DNA of 8,460 nucleotides from NCBI GenBank assembly GCA_902580265.1, contig CACHJY010000037.1:1-8460 (forward strand), written 5' to 3'. Within the stretch, counting starts at the first letter, position 1. The number at the start of each line of letters is the position of its first letter. Below, in pieces: positions 1 through 6,491 of the stretch. Origin of the DNA: an uncultured Alphaproteobacteria bacterium (GTDB lineage: Bacteria > Pseudomonadota > Alphaproteobacteria > Rhodobacterales > Rhodobacteraceae). The translations under genes were made by a program, and so were the position numbers. The notes under the pieces are model-generated. The model was not told the DNA's origin. It searched no databases and saw nothing but the letters and a program-made list of their open reading frames with translations.

Positions 1-1137
1 ACAAGCCTGGGAGGTGTTGCTAATGGATATCCAAAGCAATCAGGATTTGATATCACGGTAGCCTCTGAAGTAATGGCAATTTTATGCTTAGCTAATGATC
101 TTTCAGATCTAAGAAGAAGATTAGGTGAAATAATCGTTGCATATAGAAAAAATAGATCTCCAGTTTTTTGTAAAGATATTAAAGCAGATGGCGCAATGAC
201 GGTACTCTTACAACAAGCTATGCAACCCAATATCGTTCAAACATTAGAAAATAATCCTGCATTTGTTCATGGAGGACCTTTTGCTAACATAGCCCATGGT
301 TGCAATTCTGTTATCGCTACAAAGACCGCTTTAAAGATAGCTAATTATGTAGTAACAGAAGCTGGTTTTGGAGCCGATCTTGGCGCCGAAAAATTTGTAA
401 ATATAAAGTGTAGGAAAGCAGGGATAAAGCCCGACGCTGCCGTAATAGTTGCCACAGTCAGATCTATGAAAATGAACGGAGGGATAGTTTCCAAAAATGA
501 TCTGAGTGCCGAAAATATTCAAGCTGTACAACTCGGTTGTGCAAACCTTGGAAGACATATTGAGAATGTGAAATCATTTGGAATACCAGTTGTTGTTGCA
601 ATAAACCACTTTGTTAGCGATACAAATGCAGAGATTGAAGCACTCAGACGGTATGTTGCTGACAAGGGTACGGAAGCTTTCGTCTGTAAGCATTGGGCAG
701 AAGGCTCTACTGGAATCTTACCTCTCGCAAATAAGGTTGTTGAAATTGCAGAAAACAAAAGTAAATTTGTTTACACATACAAAGACGATTTGCCTCTGAT
801 TGAAAAAATCGAAAGAGTTGCAAAAAAAATATATAGGGCTGATGAAGTTCTTGCTAACAAGACAATTAGGGATCAGCTACAGTTATGGGAAAATGATGGT
901 TATGGTAATCTCCCTATTTGTATGGCGAAAACCCAATATAGCTTTACTACAGATCCTAACAGAAGGGGTGCGCCAAACGGGCACGCGATACCTATAAGAG
1001 AAGTTAGACTGTCGGCAGGGGCTGGTTTCATCGTTGTTATCTGTGGAGAAGTTATGACTATGCCTGGACTTCCAAAAGTTCCAAGCGCGGAGGCGATAAT
1101 GCTTAATAAAAAAGGCGATGTTGAGGGCTTATTTTAA
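1..1137 (+). CDS. fhs: Formate-tetrahydrofolate ligase, C-terminal part (5' end outside window)
   Basis: Fhs (10-formyl-THF synthetase) makes 10-formyl-THF from formate, THF and ATP in the cytoplasm; the reaction can run backwards to release formate and ATP. The reading frame is open from base 1, so the ATG at 73 is internal: the residues before it (GGVANG, then [13 protein letters not shown]) are the conserved family core. The fragment is 378 residues against about 555-560 for the full protein, so roughly 180 N-terminal residues, including the ATP-binding P-loop, lie upstream. The end is canonical: [19 protein letters not shown], then [15 protein letters not shown], finishing in GLF. folD starts 16 bases downstream, so the two are probably one transcript. 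The later DmdA-like gene suggests that Fhs may here work in the oxidative direction, turning methyl carbon into formate and ATP; that direction is inferred. Identification is very secure. Confidence 0.97.
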   Translation, partial: TSLGGVANGYPKQSGFDITVASEVMAILCLANDLSDLRRRLGEIIVAYRKNRSPVFCKDIKADGAMTVLLQQAMQPNIVQTLENNPAFVHGGPFANIAHGCNSVIATKTALKIANYVVTEAGFGADLGAEKFVNIKCRKAGIKPDAAVIVATVRSMKMNGGIVSKNDLSAENIQAVQLGCANLGRHIENVKSFGIPVVVAINHFVSDTNAEIEALRRYVADKGTEAFVCKHWAEGSTGILPLANKVVEIAENKSKFVYTYKDDLPLIEKIERVAKKIYRADEVLANKTIRDQLQLWENDGYGNLPICMAKTQYSFTTDPNRRGAPNGHAIPIREVRLSAGAGFIVVICGEVMTMPGLPKVPSAEAIMLNKKGDVEGLF

Positions 1138-1153
1138 AAAGTCGAGGTAAATA

Positions 1154-2047
1154 ATGAATGAAATTATTGACGGAAAAAAGTTTTCGCAAACTCTGCGCGG
1201 TAAAGTAAAAAGATATGTAGATATCATAAAAGAAAAACACGGGATAACCCCAGGTTTAGCAGTAATACTTGTTGGGGTGGATCCTGCGAGCCAGTTATAT
1301 GTGAGAAATAAAGGCAAGCAAACCTTAGAAGCAGGAATGAACTCCTATGAGTATAAGCTGGATGCGTCAACTTCTTCCGATGTGCTACTCAACCTCATAA
1401 AAAAATTAAATAACGATGTAAATGTTCATGGAATTTTATGCCAACTACCTTTACCTGACCATCTGAATGAAAAAGAAGTAATTAATTCTATCGATCCAAA
1501 AAAAGATGTGGATGGGTTTCATATATCAAATGTTGGTCTTCTAAATACGGGTCAAAAATCAATGATCCCCTGTACGCCATTAGGGTGTTTATTATTACTC
1601 AAAGACAGGCTTGGAAACCTTTCAGGTAAAAACGCGGTAATTGTAGGTAGATCAAATATAGTTGGTAAGCCGATGGCTAATTTACTTCTACAAGAAAATT
1701 GTACCGTAACCATAGCTCACTCTCGAACAGAGCATATAGAAACTATATGTGAACAAGCTGATATTATCGTTGCCGCTGTAGGAAGGCCTGAGATGATTAA
1801 AAAAGAATGGGTAAAGCCTGGGGCTACAGTCATAGATGTTGGAATAAACCGCGTGACAAAAAATATTGATGGAGATGAAAAAACTACTTTGGTGGGTGAT
1901 GTTTGTTTTACTGATATGGCTGGTTTAGTAGCTGGCGTCACACCTGTACCAGGCGGAGTAGGACCAATGACTATAGCTTGTCTTTTAGCAAATACCGTTA
2001 CTGCATGCTATAGATCACAAGACCTATCTGATCCAGAGTTTACTTGA
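1154..2047 (+). CDS. folD: Bifunctional methylene-THF dehydrogenase / methenyl-THF cyclohydrolase
   Basis: FolD oxidises 5,10-methylene-THF with NADP and hydrolyses the methenyl product to 10-formyl-THF, the substrate of Fhs encoded just upstream. At 297 residues it has the usual length. Visible signatures are the YVRNKGK motif with catalytic Tyr49 and Lys53, [10 protein letters not shown], the DVDGFH motif at 118-123, PCTPLGC before the Rossmann half, the nucleotide-binding GRSNIVGKP at 165-173, VIDVGIN, and the C-terminal PGGVGPMT from 266. The start is supported by GAGG at 1144-1147, six bases before the ATG. The stop TGA overlaps an ATG at 2047 (TGATG), which may couple translation to a downstream micro-ORF. 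Nothing is missing or odd in the protein. Confidence 0.97.
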   Translation: MNEIIDGKKFSQTLRGKVKRYVDIIKEKHGITPGLAVILVGVDPASQLYVRNKGKQTLEAGMNSYEYKLDASTSSDVLLNLIKKLNNDVNVHGILCQLPLPDHLNEKEVINSIDPKKDVDGFHISNVGLLNTGQKSMIPCTPLGCLLLLKDRLGNLSGKNAVIVGRSNIVGKPMANLLLQENCTVTIAHSRTEHIETICEQADIIVAAVGRPEMIKKEWVKPGATVIDVGINRVTKNIDGDEKTTLVGDVCFTDMAGLVAGVTPVPGGVGPMTIACLLANTVTACYRSQDLSDPEFT

Positions 2048-2127
2048 TGATTATTTTTGGAGCTTTTTTGTTAATAATTAATTTCGTAATATTGTTTATC
2101 GATTATTCTTATGAGCTCTTCTTTTGA
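2047..2127 (+). CDS. Possible 26-residue hydrophobic micro-ORF between folD and the NrtS-like gene
   Basis: The ATG overlaps the folD stop as TGATG, and the TGA stop (2125-2127) overlaps the TTG start of the next gene as TTGA. The 26-residue product begins [18 protein letters not shown] and ends DYSYELFF: one membrane-helix-length hydrophobic stretch and a short aromatic tail. A weak AGAG (2035-2038) lies eight bases upstream. The double stop/start overlap would let ribosomes leaving folD reach the downstream gene, which has no good Shine-Dalgarno of its own. Against this, T-rich DNA readily encodes hydrophobic residues by chance and no homologue is recognised. It may be a coupling leader, a tiny membrane peptide, or an accident. 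Confidence 0.3.
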   Translation: MIIFGAFLLIINFVILFIDYSYELFF

Positions 2128-2378
2128 AAAATATACCAACACACTATAGCTTTTTAAATCTTGCCCTTCGAAAAAGTGTAGTAAGAAGAGCTGTAAGGAT
2201 TGCTCTAATCGTTGGTTGTATCCTTGCCCTGATAAATCATGGCGACAGAATAATTTTTCAAGATATGAAATCAGTCGATTGGTTTAAAATTCTTTTAACT
2301 TTCTGCGTGCCGTACTGTGTTTCTACTATTTCATCTGTTTTGGCGATAAAACGAGAAATCGAGATAAATGAGTCCTAA
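2124..2378 (+). CDS. Small two-helix membrane protein resembling nitrate/nitrite transporter NrtS
   Basis: The 84-residue product has two predicted membrane helices (about residues 24-40 and 54-75) after a basic N-terminal segment (LALRKSVVRRAVR). The pattern VGCILALINHGD followed by WFKILLTFCVPYCVSTISSV is what I associate with the NrtS family, small proteins reported to help nitrate/nitrite uptake in cyanobacteria. That assignment is from memory of the family pattern, and transport in this organism is not shown. The frame has no usable ATG: the first start-type codon is TTG at 2124, and a TGA lies in frame at 2112-2114. TTG overlaps the stop of a 26-codon micro-ORF (TTGA), so translation may depend on ribosomes arriving from upstream. 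No nitrate-assimilation genes are nearby, so the link to the one-carbon genes is unexplained. Confidence 0.7.
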   Translation: MKNIPTHYSFLNLALRKSVVRRAVRIALIVGCILALINHGDRIIFQDMKSVDWFKILLTFCVPYCVSTISSVLAIKREIEINES

Positions 2379-2394
2379 AAAAAAAAGTTTTCTT

Positions 2395-2400
2395 TATAAT
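2395..2400 (+). promoter_or_regulatory. Possible sigma-70 -10 box for the five-gene cassette
   Basis: A perfect TATAAT stands in the 42-base gap before the SDR gene, preceded by a ten-base A tract (2377-2386) that could bend DNA or act as an UP-like element. No convincing -35 hexamer lies 16-18 bases upstream (the 17-base position reads GTCCTA). In AT-rich DNA a TATAAT alone is weak evidence. The position fits a start of transcription near 2407 with a very short leader. Confidence 0.3.
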
Positions 2401-2410
2401 TATTTCTTAT

Positions 2411-2415
2411 AGAGG
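2411..2415 (+). promoter_or_regulatory. Ribosome binding site that fixes the SDR start
   Basis: AGAGG ends five bases before the ATG at 2421. GTG (2415) and TTG (2418) are in the same frame but overlap or abut this site, so they are poor starts. The ATG also gives the expected SDR N-terminus, with the nucleotide-binding TGAGGRLG beginning at residue 8. Confidence 0.7.
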
Positions 2416-2420
2416 TGTTG

Positions 2421-3260
2421 ATGGAAAAAAAAATTTTGCTTACAGGCGCAGGAGGTAGATTGGGTTCTTATCTGAGAGAGCCCCTTTCAGAAATTTGCAG
2501 CACACTGGTGTCAACTGACATAAAAGAAAATATTGGAAAACTCAATGAAAATGAAAAATATTTCTCAGCTGATTTATCAAATTTTAATCAAATACGTGAC
2601 CTAACAAAAGGCGTTTCACTTATCTGCCATTTTGGAGCTTTAGTCGACGAAGTGCCATTTAACGATATGCTAGGTGCTAATTTCATTGGCTCCTATAATA
2701 TTTGGGAAGCAGCTCGCCTAAATAACTGCAAGAGGGTAGTTTACGCAAGTTCTATACATGCAGTCGGCATGTATAAAAGAACAAAAACATTAAGGCCGAA
2801 AACTGCACACCGAGCCGATGGTTTTTATGGGCTATCAAAGTGTTTTACTGAAAATTTGGCCCGTATGTATTTCGACAAATGTGGTGTTGAAGCGGTATGC
2901 TTACGAATTGCTACATGTTCACCAGTAACAACGCAAAGAAGTTTAACTAGTTGGCTATCGTATGATGACTTAGTTCAATTGGTTATGAAAGCAATTGATA
3001 CTGCACACACCGGTTATTCAGTTATTTATGGAGTATCAGATAATGATCGTTCTAATTTGAGCAACATAGACTCAGGGCATATTGGTTTCAAACCCAAAGA
3101 TAATGCCGAGATTTACGCAAATAAAATTTTTGCGGATGACTTAACCGAAGAATTTGCAGACGAAGGCAACAAATTGCATGGTGGTCCTTTTGCATCATCT
3201 GATTTAGGAGTTAGCGCAATGGATAAAATGAAGATAGTTTATTCGCATAAGGGGGATTAA
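2421..3260 (+). CDS. NAD-dependent extended SDR dehydrogenase, uronate-dehydrogenase-like
   Basis: A 279-residue soluble NAD-dependent oxidoreductase of the epimerase/dehydratase type. It shows the Rossmann motif TGAGGRLG (Gly9, Gly12, Gly15), Asp33 after the second strand favouring NAD over NADP, the active-site Ser110-Ser111, and Tyr136-x3-Lys140 in YGLSK. The closest pattern I recognise is uronate dehydrogenase (oxidation of glucuronate or galacturonate to the aldaric lactone): RIATC, SWLSYDDLVQLV, VIYGVSDNDRS and the late HGGPFA (253-258) follow that family, and Tyr136/Lys140 have the same numbers as I recall for the Agrobacterium enzyme. Two recalled substrate contacts differ: Ser75 is Val75, and Asn112 is Ile112 (SSIH instead of SSNH). 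An arginine (Arg173) remains near the recalled Arg174. The true substrate may therefore not be a uronate. The ThDP-enzyme gene begins four bases downstream and its ribosome site lies in the end of this gene. Confidence 0.82.
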   Translation: MEKKILLTGAGGRLGSYLREPLSEICSTLVSTDIKENIGKLNENEKYFSADLSNFNQIRDLTKGVSLICHFGALVDEVPFNDMLGANFIGSYNIWEAARLNNCKRVVYASSIHAVGMYKRTKTLRPKTAHRADGFYGLSKCFTENLARMYFDKCGVEAVCLRIATCSPVTTQRSLTSWLSYDDLVQLVMKAIDTAHTGYSVIYGVSDNDRSNLSNIDSGHIGFKPKDNAEIYANKIFADDLTEEFADEGNKLHGGPFASSDLGVSAMDKMKIVYSHKGD

Positions 3261-3264
3261 CCAG

Positions 3265-5010
3265 ATGAAAGATAATAATATGGTTCGAGGAGGACAGCTT
3301 TTAGCTAAATCTTTAAAAGAGAAAGGAATAGAACATGTATTTACACTCGCAGGTGGATTTTGTAACCCCGCGCTTGAGGGTTTCATGAATCATCAAATAC
3401 CTGTGATAAATTGCCCACATGAACAAATTGCCGGCCATTTGGCAGACGGCCATACGAGGCTTTCAAGGAAACCCACTGTTTGTTTAGTTGGACCAGAGGG
3501 GTTTGCGAATGCTATACCTGCCATGATGGAGGCTTGGGGGGAACGATCTCCTGTAATTTTTGTTACAGGCTCATCCACTCTTAAAAAGCAAGGTGCTGGA
3601 GGATTTAAGGAAATAGATGACGTTTCCATCGCAAGACCGCTTACAAAATACAGTGCATCAATAACAGATGGAAATAGAATTCCTGAGTTCGTGGATAGAG
3701 CGTGGAGAATAGCGACAAGTGGTTATCCAGGCCCGGTTCATCTAAGTATGCCTGTAGACATAATGTTTTCTTCCTTTGATGAAACCTCCTCAGATATGGA
3801 GCGTCCATTTACTAGAAAAGAATCAAAGACCTACAAAGCATGGCCTGAGCCCTCAGCACTAAATGAGATAATAGGAATTATAAAGTCTTCAAAAAAGCCC
3901 ATCATTATCGGCGGACATGGGATATGGTGGTCAAAAAATGAAGACCTGTTAAAGCAAGTGGGTGATGAAATTAAAATACCAATTTTAAATGTGCCATATC
4001 ACCAAAAATTATTAAATGAAAATTGCAAGGCTTTTCTGGGGCTTGCCGATGTGCATCAGTACCATCCTTCAAAGTTTGCGTTCAATGAGTCCGACTGCAT
4101 TATAATGGTTGGAGGTCGCTTGGATAATCAAATGAATTTCGGCAATCCACCATTATTTCCTGCAAGTTCGAGGTTAATATGTGTCAACGGTTCGCATGAA
4201 GAAATAGAATTTAATAGAGCTGCTGACCATTTGCTTTTGAGTGATCCTGGAGCTTTTTTTGAGAGTCTACTAGAGTCAAATAATAGGGATAAATTCTCTT
4301 TGGAAAAAGATTGGCTAGTTAAAAATATTGAGGAAAGAAAAAAATGGGTGAATGCGTCTGTAAACAATCTAGTTGAAACAACGAATTCTTCAGCATGGAG
4401 TGGTGGAAAAATTCACCCTTTAGAGCTTTCTCTTTCTGTACAAAAGTGTATGACTGACCAAGATATCTTGGTTTTTGATGGAGGCAATACTCATTTTTGG
4501 TCAGAAATTGCTGTTAATATTATGGCCTCTAATGGATTAGCTCTTTCTCAAATAATGCATCCTGGTTCCTATTCAATGCTAGGCGTTGGTGTATCATTTG
4601 CACTGTCGGCAAAACGGCTCAATAAAGCAAAGACGGTTGTATTAATTTCTGGAGACGGCGCTTTCCTTAGCGGGGGATTATCCATTGAGACAGCTTTTCA
4701 AGAAAACCTGCCGATCGTTATAATTATCGATAACAATGGTGGTTTAGATTGTATATCACAACAACAGGAAAGATTGTTCAAGGACGGTTCTCATTTTGCG
4801 ACAGATTTCAGAGATATACCATTTCATGGAATGTTTGAAGGGATGGGAGGTTATGGCGAGCTGGTGACTCACAGAGACGAGATTGAAGGGGCTGTGAGGC
4901 GAGCAATAGACAGCGGGAAACCTGCTTGTGTTAACGTAAAAACAAAAGGCGTTATTAGCCCAATTGTTGCAGCTACAAGCGATAAAAGAGATAAGGCTTC
5001 TATAGAATAA
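3265..5010 (+). CDS. Thiamine-diphosphate-dependent enzyme, acetolactate synthase/decarboxylase superfamily
   Basis: A 581-residue ThDP enzyme with the full three-domain layout: the N-terminal pyrimidine-binding domain with catalytic Glu53 (CPHEQIAGHLADG), a central domain (about residues 195-350) and the C-terminal pyrophosphate domain with the GDG motif at 463-465, closed by Asn490-Asn491 (IIIDNNGG). The family makes or breaks C-C bonds next to a carbonyl (acetolactate synthase, 2-oxoacid decarboxylases, ring hydrolases such as IolD). Glyoxylate carboligase is unlikely because it has Val where this protein keeps Glu53. No small regulatory subunit gene (ilvH/ilvN) is adjacent, and it sits in a catabolic-looking cassette, so branched-chain synthesis is unlikely. 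The exact reaction cannot be read from sequence. A GGGGG (3251-3255) nine bases before the ATG serves as ribosome site. The TAA is followed after two bases by the next ATG. Confidence 0.88.
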   Translation: MKDNNMVRGGQLLAKSLKEKGIEHVFTLAGGFCNPALEGFMNHQIPVINCPHEQIAGHLADGHTRLSRKPTVCLVGPEGFANAIPAMMEAWGERSPVIFVTGSSTLKKQGAGGFKEIDDVSIARPLTKYSASITDGNRIPEFVDRAWRIATSGYPGPVHLSMPVDIMFSSFDETSSDMERPFTRKESKTYKAWPEPSALNEIIGIIKSSKKPIIIGGHGIWWSKNEDLLKQVGDEIKIPILNVPYHQKLLNENCKAFLGLADVHQYHPSKFAFNESDCIIMVGGRLDNQMNFGNPPLFPASSRLICVNGSHEEIEFNRAADHLLLSDPGAFFESLLESNNRDKFSLEKDWLVKNIEERKKWVNASVNNLVETTNSSAWSGGKIHPLELSLSVQKCMTDQDILVFDGGNTHFWSEIAVNIMASNGLALSQIMHPGSYSMLGVGVSFALSAKRLNKAKTVVLISGDGAFLSGGLSIETAFQENLPIVIIIDNNGGLDCISQQQERLFKDGSHFATDFRDIPFHGMFEGMGGYGELVTHRDEIEGAVRRAIDSGKPACVNVKTKGVISPIVAATSDKRDKASIE

Positions 5011-5012
5011 TA

Positions 5013-5354
5013 ATGCCCTCAATAAGCACACATGTATTAAATTCTGAAAACGGCACTCATGTCGCTGGACTAACAGTTACCCTTACACTTATTGAGCCAG
5101 ATGGGGCAAAAAAGAAAATATTTTCTAATAAAACTGATGCGGGGGGACGCCTTTTAGAGAACTTTGACTTTCCCCTTACAACCAATAGAATTTTTGAGAT
5201 TGAATTTAAACTATCGGATATTCTTATTAAGAAAAAAGGTATATACTGTAGTGATATAATTTTTAGGGTATCTTTCAGTTCAGAAAATGAAAAATTCCAT
5301 ATTCCCATTATCGTATCTCAAAACGGCGCCTCTAGTTGGTGGTCAGGAGAATAA
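5013..5354 (+). CDS. Transthyretin / 5-hydroxyisourate hydrolase-like protein with altered C-terminus
   Basis: A 113-residue protein of the transthyretin-like family, normal in length. It opens with ISTHVLNSENG, has TDAGGR in the middle and FHIPIIVS near the end. The three catalytic-type residues of 5-hydroxyisourate hydrolase (HIUase, which opens a ring of the urate oxidation product in purine breakdown) are present as His7, Arg46 and His96. The C-terminal YRGS signature that marks true HIUases is missing: the protein ends SSWWSGE. There is no urate oxidase, OHCU decarboxylase or allantoinase in the window. A changed substrate, for instance hydrolysis of another small ring made by the neighbouring enzymes, is plausible but inferred. 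It starts two bases after the ThDP-enzyme stop (TAATAATG) with only a distant AAGG, suggesting translational coupling. Confidence 0.8.
   Translation: MPSISTHVLNSENGTHVAGLTVTLTLIEPDGAKKKIFSNKTDAGGRLLENFDFPLTTNRIFEIEFKLSDILIKKKGIYCSDIIFRVSFSSENEKFHIPIIVSQNGASSWWSGE
5345..5350 (+). promoter_or_regulatory. Ribosome binding site that fixes the DmdA-like start
   Basis: AGGAGA lies within the end of the HIUase-like gene, six bases before the ATG at 5357. An in-frame TTG at 5336 would add seven residues (MVVRRII) but lies upstream of this site and would lengthen the overlap, so the ATG is preferred. Confidence 0.75.
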
Positions 5355-5356
5355 TA

Positions 5357-6484
5357 ATGAATATTCAAAATAAGCTAAATTTCTCTAGAAGGATCAGAAG
5401 AACACCTTTTACTGCCTCTGTCGAAAAGTATGGAGTAACAGGTTTTTCCGTAGTGAACCATACACTACTTCCAAAGTCATTTCAAAACTCAATTGAAGAT
5501 GATTATTTGCACCTACAAAAAGATGCTCAAATTTGGGACGTTGGCTGTCAGAGGCAAGTTGAAATCAAAGGTAAAGATGCACTCAAACTTATTGAGTTAA
5601 TGACGCCAAGATCAATCTCAGAACTGCAACCAGGAAAATGTCTTTACGTTCCCTTGACTGATGAAAATGGTGGCATAATCAATGATCCTATTCTTATAAA
5701 AATAAGTGCCGATCATTACTATCTATCCGTTGCAGACTCAGATGTGTTATTGTGGGCTAGAGGGTTAGCTATTGGTTTTGGCTTGAACGTAAGAATAAGG
5801 GAGCCTGACGTGTGGCCTTTGGCAGTGCAAGGACCAAAAGCTGCCGATGTTTTGGCCAAAGTTTTTGGTGAGCAGATATATTCAATTAAAAAATTTAATT
5901 TCGACTATTTTTCACTTGATGGTTCTTCTCAACTAATAGCTAAAACCGGTTACTCTAGAATTGGTGGTTTTGAGATCTATCTATCTCGACCAGAACTCGG
6001 TGCATCTCTATGGGAAACAATTTTAGAAGCTGGTAGATCAGAAAACATAAGGCCAGGATCTCCAAACATTATAGATAGAGTAGAAGCAGGATTATTATCC
6101 TATGGTAATGAAATGACCGTGGAGAACACACCACTTGAATGTAACATGGACAAGTTCTTGGATATAAACAAAGAAGCAGATTATATTGGGAAAAAATTTC
6201 TCCAACGGCAGACTAGATATGGGATTAAAAGACGTATAAGAGGTGTTATTTATAAAGGACCTAAACTTCCAACAATATCTAGACCATTACAAGTTTTTGA
6301 TACAGATAAAAGAACTATAGTTGGAAGCTTAACCTCGGGAGCGTTCTCTCCTAATTTTAAGAGTAATATTGGGGTTGGCATGATCAAATATGGATACTGG
6401 AATAAAAACAAAAAAATATTAGTTAATATCGCTGATCAGGAATTTAGAGAAGGATTAATCAAAGACCTTCCTTTAATTCAATGA
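5357..6484 (+). CDS. DmdA-like THF-dependent demethylase (GcvT family)
   Basis: A 375-residue GcvT-fold methyltransferase that follows the dimethylsulfoniopropionate (DMSP) demethylase pattern through its length: SRRIRRTPFT near the N-terminus, NHTLLP, VEIKGKDALKLIELMTPR, DENGGIINDP, AVQGPKA, GGFEIY, IIDRVEAGLLSYGNEMT and NTPLEC. DmdA moves one methyl from DMSP to THF, giving methylmercaptopropionate and 5-methyl-THF. Asp110 matches the conserved GcvT/DmdA aspartate (near 108 in the Pelagibacter enzyme as I recall), and Glu206 and Tyr208 match its Glu204/Tyr206. The recalled Trp197 is Tyr199 here. It could be a true DMSP demethylase or a relative acting on another sulfonium or quaternary amine; the neighbours favour keeping substrate open, so no symbol is given. 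fhs and folD in the same window supply the THF one-carbon route, though a methylene-THF reductase gene is not seen. Its stop overlaps the ribosome site of the next gene. Confidence 0.82.
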   Translation: MNIQNKLNFSRRIRRTPFTASVEKYGVTGFSVVNHTLLPKSFQNSIEDDYLHLQKDAQIWDVGCQRQVEIKGKDALKLIELMTPRSISELQPGKCLYVPLTDENGGIINDPILIKISADHYYLSVADSDVLLWARGLAIGFGLNVRIREPDVWPLAVQGPKAADVLAKVFGEQIYSIKKFNFDYFSLDGSSQLIAKTGYSRIGGFEIYLSRPELGASLWETILEAGRSENIRPGSPNIIDRVEAGLLSYGNEMTVENTPLECNMDKFLDINKEADYIGKKFLQRQTRYGIKRRIRGVIYKGPKLPTISRPLQVFDTDKRTIVGSLTSGAFSPNFKSNIGVGMIKYGYWNKNKKILVNIADQEFREGLIKDLPLIQ

Positions 6485-6491
6485 GGTAAGC

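Noticed and set aside
331..558. Minus-strand ORF inside fhs, and similar opposite-strand or alternate-frame ORFs inside the other genes
   Set aside because: They lie wholly within strongly supported genes, show no family motifs and are explained as shadows of AT-rich coding sequence.
73..1137. fhs starting at ATG 73
   Set aside because: The frame is open to base 1 and the upstream codons encode conserved Fhs residues ([15 protein letters not shown]), so ATG 73 is an internal methionine.
2111..2149. Twelve-codon ORF from ATG 2111
   Set aside because: Very short, overlaps the NrtS-like gene in another frame, with no ribosome site or recognisable feature.
2415..2420. GTG or TTG start for the SDR gene
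   Set aside because: Both codons overlap or touch the AGAGG ribosome site; ATG 2421 has ideal spacing.
3265..5010. Glyoxylate carboligase (gcl), which would fit a urate/allantoin pathway with the HIUase-like gene
   Set aside because: Gcl has Val in place of the catalytic Glu; this protein keeps Glu53, and no other ureide genes are present.
5336..5356. TTG start extending the DmdA-like protein by seven residues
   Set aside because: It precedes the AGGAGA site and lacks its own; ATG 5357 fits spacing and family N-terminus.
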